From assembly GCF_003576645.1 (NCBI RefSeq), contig NC_044918.1, forward strand, positions 25,609,847-25,673,846: a DNA stretch of 64,000 nt. Direction: 5' to 3'. This document shows positions 24,540-35,809 of the stretch, piece after piece. The stretch is from Ipomoea triloba (Eukaryota > Streptophyta > Magnoliopsida > Solanales > Convolvulaceae). How positions within the stretch are numbered: the first letter of the stretch is position 1; every line of letters starts with the position of its first letter. Position numbers and translations under genes: made by a program. Under the pieces are notes generated by a model. That model was not told where the DNA came from, ran no database searches, and saw nothing but the letters and a program-made list of their open reading frames with translations.

Positions 24540-27500
24540 AATGTCTAACTCCTTCTGGTTTAGGAACTAAGTCCCAGACTTGGTTCCTATCAAACTGACT
24601 CAGTTCTTCCTGCATTGCCTTGATCCAGAAATCATCTTGAAGAGCCTCTTTTACATTTTTAGGCTCTATCTTTGAAGTGTTGCAAGAGAAACTTGCAAGT
24701 TCAATCAGGTTATTTCTGACTTTGCAAGTTCAATAAGAAGATGATTTTTCTTTATTCTGGTTGGAATATCTCTTCCATTCTTGTCAGGGATGGATTGAGA
24801 TTCTTATTCCTCTTCAATACTGATTTCTGGTAGTTCATCCTCTGGCTTAGGTTCCTGTTCAGTGCCCTCTGCGGTATCCGTTGACTTTGGTAGTATGTCT
24901 GACTTAGAGGTAGGAATAACTTTTGAAGTAGTTTGACTATTTGACTCTTCAGGTTCATCATCAATTATGACATGTATTGTTTCCATAATCACCTGAGATT
25001 TCCTATTATACACTTTAAAAGCCCGATTATTTGGCGAGTGTCCTAAGAGCACTCCCTAGTCGCTTTTAGACTCAAATTTTCCCCATTCTTCTAGGTCAGC
25101 AAGAATAAAGCACTTAGTACCAAACACATGAAAATATTTAAGGTTAGGCTTCTTACCCTTCCATAGCTCGTATGGTGTTTTGCTTGTGCCAGGTCTTAGG
25201 TAGATTAGGTTTACTGTGTGACATGCAGTATGAACTGCTTCAGCCCAAAATCGTTGTGGTAAGCGACTGGCATTTAGCATGACACGGGCCATTTCTTGAA
25301 GGGTCATGTTCTTTCTTTCAACTATCTCATTCTGTTGGGCAGTGCGTGGAACAGAAAATCCATGAGCAATCCCATTTGCTGAACAAAAATATGAATAAAG
25401 AGAGTTTTCGAATTCTCTCTCATGATCACTCCTCAGTCGTATAATTTTGACAATAGGTTCATCTTTTTCTTTTTTTTTTTTTGTAACCGAAGGCATAGAC
25501 TTTTAAATGCATCAAAGGCCTCTGACTTTTCCCTTAAGAAAGCAACCAAGAAAAATAATGAGTAATCATCAACGCATACACATATATACTTTTTACCTCC
25601 TATGCTTTCCGTCTGGGTTGGCCCCATTAAGTCTATGCGCACCAACTCCAGACAACGCTCAGTGAGTATAACTTTGACAGCCTTATGAGATGCCCTGGTC
25701 TGTTTGGCCATAGCACATGCTCCACAAACTCTATCATGATCAACCTTCATCTTGGGTATTCCTCAAACTGCTTCAAGCTTGATAAGTCTATCCATGTCTC
25801 GATAATTCATATGCCCTAGTCGTTTGTGCCACAACTTTGATTCTTCTGACTTAGTCTTGTTACATGTAAAATCAGTTGATAAAATATAGCAATTATCAAA
25901 AGATCGTGTACCTTCTTCCATCACAGTGTGGTTCGACTTTTCAAGTAGTTGGCATTGATCTTTATTGAAGCACATGTTCCAGTTTTGGTCACATAGTTGG
26001 CTGATACTTATAAGATTTGCTTTGAGACCTTGAACTAACAAGACATCATCCAGATGAGGTAGACTAGGCACATTCAGTGTACCTATTCCATTGATTTTTC
26101 CTTTATGTCCATCTCCAAATCTGCCTGATCCACTGTGAGAGATAACATTGCTTAGATAACTAACATTTCCTGTCATATGTCTGGAACAACTACTGTCAAA
26201 GTACCATCAAGACTTAGTTAAGGCAACTGACAAGACAATTGTGGGATAACATATCATGTTAGTCTTTCTAACCCATATCTGTCTATTGCAGAGAGTTATG
26301 TTCTTTATACGATACTTTTCATCTCTTTGATCCCTGTAGAAGATGTAGCATTCTGGTCGTGTATGTCTTCTAATGTGGCAGTAATGACAAATTGGATTAT
26401 ATTTCTTCAATCTGACATATCTTCCCTTGTATTTTGAGTACAAGGATTGCGTTAGTGGAGCTTCTGTCAGAGTTGAGGTTGAGTCAGAAGTTGATCCCTT
26501 AACAGACACTGTATATTTCTTTGTAGGTAAAGTTCTTTCGAACCCTAATCAAGTCCTGTTGTTGGATGCCTTTATGCCAGAATCTAGTATCTTATTAGAG
26601 TTTTTGTATTAGTTATCATTTTAATGTTGCGCTTTAATTCCTCCATTTCCTTCATTAGCTTACCTTCTCAAACCTTGAACTGATTTACCAAGTTATCTTT
26701 CATAAGAATGTCAACACTCAGCTGTTTAACTTTACTTTCAGATTGCTTCAGATCCTCATTTAGTTTCCTGTTAGTCTTGACAAGATGTTCTCAGCTAGAC
26801 ACAAGTTTGGCGTATTCCAATTCCAACTTACAGTGCCTTTCCTCAAAGTCATCTGAAAACATAATCTTCTTCATCTGAGTCAGTTAAATCATTAGCTGAC
26901 GCAAGAAATGCCACAAAGTTACCAGTACTTTCATCAGTCAGCTGGTCTGCTTCTCCTTCATCTTCATCACTCAAGGTAGTGGCTGACATAAATTTCTTTC
27001 TTTTCAGATAGATAGGACATTCAACTTGAATGTGTCCATACCCTTCACATTCTCTACACTGAATCCAGAATTGATCTATTAAAACATTTAGATGAGGTTT
27101 ATGGAGAGTTCTTATGTTGTCTAGACCTAGAGGATTGTCCAGTTTTTGAACCAGTGAAGTTAGGAGCATTTTTCTGATTCATCTGATTTCGTTGTCTATA
27201 CTGATTTCTTCCTGTCTGATCCTGATTTCTTTGATTGAATCCCTTGAGTATCTTTTTGAAATTTATCGTTAGAAGGACCAAAGATTCATCATCAAGATCG
27301 TCATTATCAGAATCGTTTTCATGATCAGCAGAGAATGCGACTAATTTACCCTTTTCGATAGAACTAGGGTTTTCATCAACGAGGACTTGAAGCTCATAAG
27401 TGTTTAGGCTACCCATCAGTTCACCAACCGGTTTCTTTTCCCATCATTGATTCTTCTGAATTGCTGTCAGCTTCATTCGAAATCGCTTAGGGAGAGATTG

Positions 27501-28135
27501 TAGGATCTTCTTTACCACTCGTGACTTAGAGAATGGTTTACCCAAGATTGAGGCTCGGTTCATTAGATCTTGCACCCTATACTACTGTGGAAATCAATGA
27601 TTGTCTCTTCCTTATTCATTCTTAATGCTTCAAACTCACTTAACACCATCTGAAGTTTCGACTGTTTAACATCATTTGTTCTTTCAAATCTAGTTTCTAG
27701 GATTTTCCCGCTTTCTTGGCTTCTCGCACACCAGTGACAAGAGGGAAGACGGATTCGTGAAGCGAACCAATGATGGAGTTTAGTACCTTATTGTTGTAGT
27801 CTGACCTATTAATTTCTTCGTCGGTCTAGTCTATCTCTAGTTTGATGGCTGTTGTACCGTTATCGTTGTTGACCTTTGGAGGTTCCCAACCTGTGATCAC
27901 CATTTGCCATACCCTTGTACCTTGAGCTTATAGATAAATTTTCATTTTGGCTTTCTAGAATGCATAATTCGTGCCATCCAACTCAGGAGGTTTCATATTA
28001 CTATCCATTTGTTAGTCAGAGAACTAAGAAAGCAGACTACACATACCTATACTATAATATCGCGATAATTAGACAAAAATATCAAGAAATCTTGCGAAAT
28101 AGTAAATTCCTAAATGATCAAATCAATATATAGAC
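24540..28135 (-). pseudogene. Copia gag-pol remnant: gag, zinc knuckles, integrase, start of reverse transcriptase
   Basis: Reading down the minus strand: gag (about 27880-27450, with DEEINRSDYNNKVLNSI), Asp/Ser-rich linker, zinc knuckle CRECEGYGHIQVEC (about 27057-27016), second Cys/His stretch CHYCHIRRHTRPEC (about 26385-26345), gag-pre-integrase and the HHCC region (LWHKRLGHMNYRDMDRL .. CGACAMAKQ, 25850-25700), integrase core (VDDYSLFFLVAFLREKSEAF; RSDHEREF; VPRTAQQNEIVERKN with the catalytic Glu), then a linker and the opening of copia reverse transcriptase (DDFWIKAMQEELSQFDRNQV, near 24650-24590). Stops or shifts fall in gag, after the zinc region, and after integrase. Pol stops at about 24545 without its catalytic YVDD box. 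Confidence 0.85.
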
Positions 28136-28141
28136 TTAAAA

Positions 28142-28153
28142 GCTCTGGTACCA
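28142..28153 (-). other. Primer-binding site of the copia element
   Basis: Minus-strand TGGTACCAGAGC, two bases after the LTR end ..AATTCA; complementary to initiator Met-tRNA apart from one base. Confidence 0.82.
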
Positions 28154-28155
28154 AT

Positions 28156-29120
28156 TGAATTTCGCTTATCCTAATATTCTATGTAATATGATAGATTTGC
28201 TTTATCTATACTAAATTTATCAGTTATGAATCTTGATTATTATTTTACTCAGATCATGCAATGTATAGAAGGTATCAAGTTCGGTACCTCAGTATTTACG
28301 TCTGGGGAACGGTCACAGTAAACACAGAAACTAAGACAGAAGGTATTGTTAACCTAGTTTGATACCTCAGTATCTACGTCTAGGGGACGGTTACAGTTCG
28401 TCCAATCCACTATACTCAACAGCTAACGTACAGAAGGTAAGAGAAAACGTTCTCACCCATGTGATCCCTCACAAGGTATCTACCCGACTGACCTAGGCTT
28501 ACAATGGATTGCCAAGACCGGAGATCTACGCTTCAGAAATCCAACCAAGTCCCCTTGTTGGAGAGCTACTCTGATGCAGTCCGTCTTGATGACTCACCCT
28601 TCACTGATCCTCAGTTGCATGGCCTCTATGTCAGCAATTTAAGCATCAAACGCTTTTGCCTTCTCAAGATATTCAATTTCCGAAACTCCAGATCTTTAAT
28701 TGCTTGAGAAGACGATGATGGTCAGAGTCGAACACTTTAGAGCTATGAGAATATGGTTACTTTCTTTCAATCGATAATATGTCATCTATATCTCTTGCAC
28801 CATCTCCCACCTTTATATAGAACTCTGACTTTGATAACAATATGGTAATCCCTCATATTTGAATCTTCCTTCCTTAATTTCCATGATACCCTTTGAGGTG
28901 TCTAATTGACGAGGACTTTCTTGTAATATCACCTCTTTGCCGATAACCGCTCTGGTTAGCTCAGCAAGAATAGGTCGGCGAAGCTTCAACGGATATAACT
29001 CAGACTCTCTGATGTAGAGTCTACTGGATCACTATTAACACTAATAGACACATAACCTTATCTAATTTGCCATAATAAATCAGTCAATTACATCAGGTTG
29101 GAGTTAAGACTTAAGAACCT

Positions 29121-29124
<4 letters not shown>
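28156..29124 (-). repeat. 5' LTR of the copia element
   Basis: 969 bp, plus-strand start TGAATTTCGC, end CCTAACA, giving TGTTAGG..AATTCA on the minus strand. It contains an extra segment of about 80 bp near 28258-28340 in which the GGTACCTCAGTATTTACGTC-type phrase is repeated; the 3' LTR has it once. A TATA-like TATATAAAGG on the minus strand lies near 28815. Confidence 0.9.

Positions 29125-29174
<50 letters not shown>
29125..29174. repeat. TA microsatellite at the copia 5' LTR
   Basis: (TA)25 directly outside the LTR. Together with 21920-21953 it was one TA tract before the copia element inserted. Confidence 0.95.
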
Positions 29175-29177
<3 letters not shown>

Positions 29178-30500
29178 AGCAGTAGCAGAAACAACGAATC
29201 TAGTGTAAGATTGATATTATGAGTGACTCATAATTGAATGAAATTCGAGAAGCTAAGGTAGAAACGTGGCAAACCACGAGGCGAAATAAGCAGATTTAGT
29301 GTACATCTGCTAGCCAGGTGTAAGGCTGCGGGTTTGCCACACCGTACCATATATCTTGCACCACCCTGCACACAATCAATATTTAAATTACCGAAAACCT
29401 TTATATAGTTTTGATACTCTCAGTTCAAAAACAAGAAATCCCAATTATTATATCATTCATCTCCTCCTCACACTATTTTGCCTTTCGTTAATTCCAAATG
29501 GCATCTGCGAATTTCATTTAATTATTAGTTCATCTATCCAAACGTTCCATTTGGATGGGTTGCATGGAGGGTCGCTTAATTTTGCTAACAGTCACCACCA
29601 CGTATACGATTTTATTTCAATTAAAAAATTAAAAGTCACATGAAGACAGCAGCAGAGGGACAATTACCGGTTTTTACTATACAATTATAATTTTTATGAA
29701 ACCCATAAAGAAAAGGTTAAGTAGGAATACGTGTGAGTCTATCAACAAACCACGCCAACCGTTACAGCTCAAACTGTTTACTCATAATTAGGCCAACCCA
29801 AAAAAAAAATCTAATATACCTACCCACATTTTGATTAGTCCACATGAGATACATTGATGGAATTGAACATCCTTACATATTGGGCACCATATAAATTTAA
29901 GAGTCACACGTACAATTGTGTGACCGTGTCATGAATCAAATTTATGATAATTGTTTGTTATTTAGGATAGAAATTATAATATTTATTACAAAAATTTAAT
30001 ATTAATTTGAAAAGGATAAATGGTTACTTATAATAGATATTGTAATATTTATATGTGAAATTGTAATACTATTTAGAATAAAATAATTGTTAATAATGAT
30101 AACTATTACGGAGTATAATATTTATAATATAATTGAAATTGTGATATTTACAAAGTGTAATTATAATATAAATATTATAATACTTATACTTGAAATGTTA
30201 CTCATAAAAGAAATTGTAATAATACTCGTTCAATTTGAATTAAAAATAAATCGTTACTCATGATAAATATTGTAATACGAAATTGTGATACTATTTACTA
30301 TAAAAATTAATGGTTACTAATGATAACTTCTTGTTTTTTTTTTTTTTGTTTATTATTATTATTTAAATTGTCGTATTTATGCACCCAGTTATCTACCATC
30401 TGACACGTGTCATGGCAACAGACAAATTTTTGCCTAAATTAATGGAGGATTTATTTTCAATTCCCAAGTAGTTTTGCCAATAATTGGGTACAGTTGGGAT
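29175..30500. other. Intergenic DNA upstream of the BYPASS1-like gene
   Basis: 29175-29640 shows nothing recognised. 29935-30330 is a very AT-rich, degenerate repeat in which GGTTACTNATAATAAATATTG-like phrases return every 60-130 bases. 30380-30490 is the near-upstream promoter region and includes ACACGTGTCA (about 30403), which contains a G-box-like ACGTG core. Confidence 0.45.
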
Positions 30501-30501
30501 A

Positions 30502-30509
30502 TATATAAA
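30502..30509 (+). promoter_or_regulatory. TATA box of the BYPASS1-like gene
   Basis: TATATAAA lies 68-75 bases before the ATG at 30577, leaving room for a start about 30 bases downstream and a leader of roughly 40 bases. Confidence 0.6.
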
Positions 30510-30576
30510 CGAGGTTTGATGCGACAGGGAGCTTAAAGAAAGAAGCTAAGCAGGCGATCGAGGGCAGAAGGTAACC

Positions 30577-31575
30577 ATGAAGATGTTGGCAAACCTCTCG
30601 TTGAGGCTATCGAGCTCCTCTTCCTTGGTGCTTCCATTTCCAATCCAAACCTTATTCAATCAGCACCTCACTTCAAACCTTAAAACCTTATTATTATCAT
30701 CATCTTCTCCTAATGATTGCGTGATCACCGTGTCCTTTCTAGCTCATGCACTCGATGCTTTAGTGGCCACCCAAAAGCTCGCCCACCAATCTCTGCCCAC
30801 ATCCTCCACCTTTGCCCAGCCGTCGGATCGCGAAGCCATCGAACGGTATCTGGAGGAGAACAGCATTGATCTGTTGGATGCCTGCAATGAGTTGGGGGAC
30901 AAGCTGGACAACGTTTGCGAGTACGTGAAATCTTTGAGGTTGGCTCTTCACTGCCTCGAAGCTCCTACTTCAATCGCGGTTGCGCGTGCCAACAAACTGT
31001 TACTGGGAAGAGAAAGCGGCTGCAAAATGACAAACTCTACAATTTCCTCGCTTATTCCAAGTTTCAAGAGAATTGTTCAACATCAGCGTATGAACTCGAG
31101 AGCAACGAAAAACAAATACGTCGTAAGATCCGAGTTAGAGGAGATTTTGGATGGATCGTCATTGGTTACTTCAACAATATTTGAAATTCTCGACAGTGCA
31201 CTGTCATTCAAGTTAAAACATCGGAATGGGCATAACACGACAGTACAGATCAGTCGAGCGGCAACCCCGTATTCCTCGTACCACTCGTGGCTGTCTTTGT
31301 TGCAAGAGTTAAGAAACAACCTCAAGAAAGAGACTAAGAAGAGTTTGCAGGTCCGGGAGCTACAAAACACAGTGTGGTTAGCTCAGGAATTACGCCAAGA
31401 ATTGATGAGATCTCAAGACTGTAGTAAGCTTAGGGTGAGAGTAGAAGAATTGAAGAGGAGTTGCGATGAATTGGAAAATGGGCTTAAACCCTTACAGGGA
31501 AAAGTAAAGGAGGTGTATAGATATTTGATTTGTGTTAGAATGGCGTTGCTGGAAAAGCTCTCTTCCATGGCCTAA
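30577..31575 (+). CDS. BYPASS1/ROH1-like protein (BPS1 family), intronless
   Basis: A 332-aa protein resembling the plant BPS1/ROH1 (DUF793-type) family. BYPASS1 in Arabidopsis limits a mobile root-derived signal that arrests shoot growth; the function of other members is mostly open. Family-like parts: SFLAHALDALVATQKLAHQS (about residues 53-72), a Leu/Asp block NSIDLLDACNELGDKLDNV (about 94-112), and the C-terminal VRVEELKRSCDELENGLKPL followed by KEVYRYLICVRMALLEKLSS, which also looks coiled-coil. I see no clear membrane helix in the middle, unlike BPS1 itself. Single exon, as in the family. The start MKMLANL is the first ATG after the TATA box; Met-3 could also serve. Intact, with stop TAA. 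Confidence 0.78.
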   Translation: MKMLANLSLRLSSSSSLVLPFPIQTLFNQHLTSNLKTLLLSSSSPNDCVITVSFLAHALDALVATQKLAHQSLPTSSTFAQPSDREAIERYLEENSIDLLDACNELGDKLDNVCEYVKSLRLALHCLEAPTSIAVARANKLLLGRESGCKMTNSTISSLIPSFKRIVQHQRMNSRATKNKYVVRSELEEILDGSSLVTSTIFEILDSALSFKLKHRNGHNTTVQISRAATPYSSYHSWLSLLQELRNNLKKETKKSLQVRELQNTVWLAQELRQELMRSQDCSKLRVRVEELKRSCDELENGLKPLQGKVKEVYRYLICVRMALLEKLSSMA

Positions 31576-31752
31576 TTATTGCCAAAAGGTTGAATTTCCA
31601 ATCCTAAGAGTCCCACACCCCGACCCTACCATGAACAAAGAGCCCCTCACTTTGAGAACTTACTTCTACACTGTCACGGATAAGACTAGCTCTATTCTGC
31701 GTCATTGTTCTTAAATTTTTACCCTTGACCAATTGAGCTCTTCCATGGCCTA
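31576..31752. other. 3' flank of the BYPASS1-like gene
   Basis: GCTCTCTTCCATGGCCTAATT at the gene's end (about 31557-31577) recurs as GCTCTTCCATGGCCTAATT near 31737-31755, so the last codons and the stop were copied about 175 bases downstream. No other gene. Confidence 0.6.
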
Positions 31753-32294
31753 ATTGATGCTATGGCTAGCTAGCTAACTGCAGTACATACGGTTCGTGTT
31801 GAGCAGATTAGGGAACCATATTTTAATTTGTACATATGTAGCTTTGTGAAAAAACTGACCACAATTATATTACCATTCTATATGAATTCGATCATTATTT
31901 GAGCAAATTAATTAAAGACCACATATGTATCCATCTATGACTATTACTATTCTATATATCTTGGTTGATTAATAAGAGGTAAGATATATTTCAAAATTAA
32001 TTTGTGTTCTGCCAAAGGAGAATCTTGCCTGGCGGGGCCATAAATAAAATTAGAAGAATAGGGGCATTCCCCACCACCTATATATATATATTAATGGTTA
32101 TATCAACATGCAGTATGTGAAGCAGGATTCTGTTGCTTGGTGGCAGTCAGGCTCACCAATTACTATGCAATCCGGATCTTTTAAGAGGTGTATGGCTTAA
32201 GAATCATAATTGGAATCAAATGCATAGCGATTGTAATAAATTTTAGTAAATGTAGACACTTTGTTTAAAAGTAAAAAAAGAATTAGAATCAAAT
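31753..32294. repeat. 0.54-kb direct duplication, copy 1
   Basis: From ATTGATGCTATGGCTAGC to GAATTAGAATCAAAT, nearly identical to 33024-33623. It lies just past the BYPASS1-like gene, so it is probably a duplicated piece of that gene's 3' flank. Confidence 0.9.
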
Positions 32295-32385
32295 TTATGG
32301 AATAATTAGGATCGGGTACGGAGCATGGACGGAGCATTTTTGCTCCGGGGAGGGCACGTGGACCCGGGGTCAGTCGCGTGGCGAC

Positions 32386-32660
32386 TAGGGGTGAAAATAG
32401 ACTAGGCTGAGCCGAGCTTTAGAAATTTGGGCCTGGGCCTGCTATAAAAATCTAGAGCCTGAGCCTAGGCCTAGACCTGCATGTAGACTTTTTTTAAGGC
32501 TCAAGCCTGAGCCTACAGTTGGCTTGGCCTGGCCTGAAACTTTTTTAAAAGCCTATTTAACATATAAGCTTTTAAAAAGGCTTCAAAATAGATGATAAAT
32601 AGGCTTTGAACCTATTTAAGGTCTCCATTTTTAAGTCCTTTAAAGTATACCTGTAAAAAT
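32386..32660. mobile_element. Possible hAT-type fragment
   Basis: CTAGGGGTGAAAATAGACTA followed by GGCTGAGCCGAGC, then repeats of GGCCTGGGCCTG and GAGCCTGAGCCTAGG, resembles the end and subterminal repeats of plant hAT elements (TAGGGGTG.. ends). No matching right end or 8-bp duplication is found, so only a fragment is likely. Confidence 0.35.
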
Positions 32661-32955
32661 ATTACAAAAAATACCTAAGTTCAATTGTATTATTATTTGT
32701 TATCCTATATAATATCATAAATAATAAACAATCAACTCACATAATTAAGTTGCAATATTTCATTAATTATTATGACAGTAAGAACAATTAATAAAAAAAT
32801 TAAACAATACGAATACATACAGCAGGATTAGTAGCAATGTTTATAGTTGAATCATAATATAGAATGAGATTTTGGAGGTGAAGGGTTAGAGTTTGGTAAT
32901 TATATATACTTGCGATTGTATTGTAAATATAAAAATATATATTAGGTATAAAATA

Positions 32956-32990
<35 letters not shown>

Positions 32991-33023
32991 AACACGCGCG
33001 CCTGCACTCACACACAAATATAT
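32661..33023. other. AT-rich spacer with a TA microsatellite
   Basis: No gene. A (TA)n run at about 32958-32986 is followed by a short CA/CG run. Confidence 0.6.
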
Positions 33024-33623
33024 ATTGATGCTATGGCTAGCTAGCTAACTGCAGTACATACGGTTCCTGTTGAGCAGATTAGGGAACCGTATTTTAATTT
33101 GTACATATGTTGCTTTGTGAAAAAACTGACCACAATTATATTGCCATTCTATATGAATTCGATCATTTGAGCAAATTAATTAAAGACCACATTACTATCC
33201 ATCTATGAATATTACCATTCTATATGAATTCGATCATTTCAAAATTAATTTGTGTTCTGCCAAAGGAGAATCTTGCCATTTCAAAATTAATTTGTGTTCT
33301 GCCAAAGGAGAATCTTGCCTGGCGAAAATTAATTTGTGTTCTGCCAAAGGAGAATCTTGCCTGGCGGGGCCATAAATAAAATTAGAAGAATAGGGGCATT
33401 CCCCACCACCTATATATATATTAATGGTTATATCAACATGCAGTATGTGAAGCAGGATTCTGTTGCTTGGTGGCAGTCAGGCTCACCAATTACTATGCAA
33501 TCCGGATCTTTTAAGACGTGTATGGCTTAAGAATGATAATTGGAATCAAATACATAGCGATTGTAATAAATTTTAGTAAATGTAGACACTTTGTATAAAA
33601 GTAAAAAAGAATTAGAATCAAAT
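33024..33623. repeat. 0.6-kb direct duplication, copy 2, with internal triplication
   Basis: Second copy of 31753-32294. Its middle differs: TTTGTGTTCTGCCAAAGGAG with its flanks occurs three times in a row (about 33238-33277, 33279-33323, 33325-33365), where copy 1 has it once (about 32001-32020). Confidence 0.9.
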
Positions 33624-34578
33624 AAACTGAAGAAATCAGATCAGACATTTTGCAAATTTCAAATAAAGTGGAGGAGAGTTGTGGAGGACCAACCCCCTAT
33701 CATGGTGTGGATAGACGAGGCGATGCATGACTGGTTTGTGCTTGGCCAGGGCTCAGTAGCCACGGACAAGGTTGCCAACCCCTGCAGGCCATAATAGTGG
33801 GCGACGCGAGTGGATGTGTGGCGAGTCTTCCTCCGTGCACGGTGCACGTGTGATGAAGGAACGCGATCTATTCATTCAACCTAGATCTCGAGTTCTCAGA
33901 TGTGGTAGCAGAATGTTCTAGTCTCTTATTTGTCAAATGTGTTGATTTGAAAATATTAATGTTTATTAAATAGAAAATACAATTCATAAAAAATAATAAT
34001 AAGTTATATAAATAATATTATATAAAATTTATATTACATTAAAGGAATATTCTTTATTTCCAATAATTATTTCCCTTGAATTACCCAACCTCATAAGAAA
34101 TTAACCTTCCACATATATATGTAGATAATAACATTAACCTCATAAGAAATATGCTAAGAGAAAAAAAAAAGATTTTTTTATTGCTTCCAAATTTATATTC
34201 TAATGTTTAACTCCAAATATTGTATTAAAATATTTATATTTATTATTTTTAAGAATTGACCTAGCTACCACTTGTGATTAGTAATTTGTTTACTTGGATG
34301 AATTAGCTATGTAATTTGACAAATTAGGTATTTGATTTGTTAGGTATATTATATAATATGAATTATTTAGTTTGATGATTTAGATTGAATTTGATGATGA
34401 GTAGGTATAAAATTTGATGAGTTAGGTATACTTTGATTATATAGGTATTTTAATTTGATTACGAATTAGGTAATTTGATTTCAATGCAAATAACCTAATG
34501 TCGTTTATAAATACATCCATCATTGCGTATCCATATCTTCATATATAGTACTTAGAGTACCATTTTATGAATTGATAG
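33624..34578. other. Intergenic DNA, nothing recognised
   Basis: 33660-33850 is more GC-rich, with a 67-aa open frame of no known family. 33900-34560 is AT-rich with repeated GATTTGTTAGGTAT / TTTGATGATTTAG-type phrases (about 34310-34490). Confidence 0.45.
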
Positions 34579-35213
34579 ATATGGATCGGCGTTGGATGTA
34601 TGAAAACCGCACTACATTCAAATATGTGCAAGGGGTTGGGTTCAAGAGTTTATACAATATGCTGAAGAAAATAGGAGTAAAAAGGCGAAAGATTATATTG
34701 TGTGTCCTTGTTGCAATTGTAAGAATTTGAGAAGATAGGGGTCCCGGTTGGAACTCCTCAAAGTGTCTACACCCCTTATGATCCACCGCTTTGTGATCTA
34801 CCGCCTACTCGTAGCAGTTGTCATTCAGTTGACACATATCCAATTACAACAATTAAGGTAATATCAAAAGTTATTTCATATATCAAAATATCATTTCTTG
34901 TTAGATTAAGATTAACACACGTTTTTTTAATAATAGAGTCCTAAAAGGTGTTCACTAGCAGTATGTCCCGATGTTGGTGTCACACCAACTGTTGTTGCAA
35001 AGGGTATGGTTCACCCAAGTACAGACGGGGTTATAGTGCATAATAAACCATTGTTCCTTAATTGTGTTAAAGTTTGGGTCGATGAAGTGGTTGATGGGGT
35101 AGAACAATTTAATCTCCCCATGCCAACTCTGGAGTATGCCACTATAGCACATATCGTTGGTAATTTTGTACAATGGCCTGTGCATTTAGTCTTTTTGGAT
35201 GAGGTATACATTC
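34579..35213 (+). pseudogene. CACTA/EnSpm transposase-associated remnant
   Basis: Two recognisable pieces. At 34579-34738 the frame MDRRWMYENRTTFKYVQG and then, after a frameshift near 34635, VQEFIQYAEENRSKKAKD and CPCCNCKNLRR form the transposase-associated Cys motif domain that opens CACTA proteins. After a Pro/Thr stretch and a likely intron (GTAATATC at about 34858 to about 34936), 34940-35202 reads VAKGMVHPSTDGVIVHNKPL and FVQWPVHLVFLDE, like the DUF8039-type domain of CACTA-associated proteins. A stop after CKNLRR separates the pieces. No transposase core is present. It ends about 180 bp before the gypsy remnant. Confidence 0.7.
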
Positions 35214-35809
35214 TTATATTTAGTTATTAAGTTAGTTTTCATCGTTTATATTTAAAATGGTAGTAAAATTACACTTTTATATTTGTAGAATTTACCAACA
35301 GAGATAATAAGAAAACAAAAGATCAAAGTGGTGATTTATCTGCTACTGGTACACGACCTCCTATTGTGAATGATGATGCCTTACAGTAGTTGGGGGACAA
35401 TTGCAAGTATTTAGTAAGTTTGTTGACAGGTATTCCACTTGACAAATGTCTTTGCTTCTGTTTAACCGGTCTCGATCCCGACCGTACTGCCAAATGGTGA
35501 CAGATGATTTGACGGTCAATCCTCGGCATGTCTTCGGGCCCCCAAGAAAATATATCCGCATATTCTAGGAGAACGACCAAGATAGCCTACCTAAGGTCCT
35601 GACTCAACGTTGTGCCGATCTTTACCGTCTGGTCAGGCCGGGAATTAGATAAAGCAATTTCCTCGACTTCTTCGGACGGCTCGGCTGCTCACCCCGGTCG
35701 TCATCTCTTCTCTTGGTGATGGTGTTTACCTTGGACGTGCTAGCGTCCTGCTTTTGAACTGCCCGGACATAAAAGCGCCTGGCCGACTAGGGATCGCCTC
35801 TCACCACAC

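Larger units (their letters stand above)
21954..29124 (-). mobile_element. Ty1/copia retrotransposon (SIRE/Maximus-like), reverse transcriptase deleted
   Basis: A 7.2-kb minus-strand element with both LTRs (5' LTR 28156-29124, 3' LTR 21954-23277), an initiator-Met primer site (28142-28153), a polypurine tract (23278-23289) and ATATA on both outer sides as the likely 5-bp target duplication. Order on the minus strand: gag with CCHC knuckle, gag-pre-integrase and zinc-binding region, integrase, the first stretch of reverse transcriptase, then a jump to a 294-aa extra ORF and the 3' LTR. The rest of reverse transcriptase and all RNase H are missing, and gag-pol has many stops. An extra ORF between pol and the 3' LTR is the layout of the SIRE/Maximus group. 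It cannot move by itself. Confidence 0.88.
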
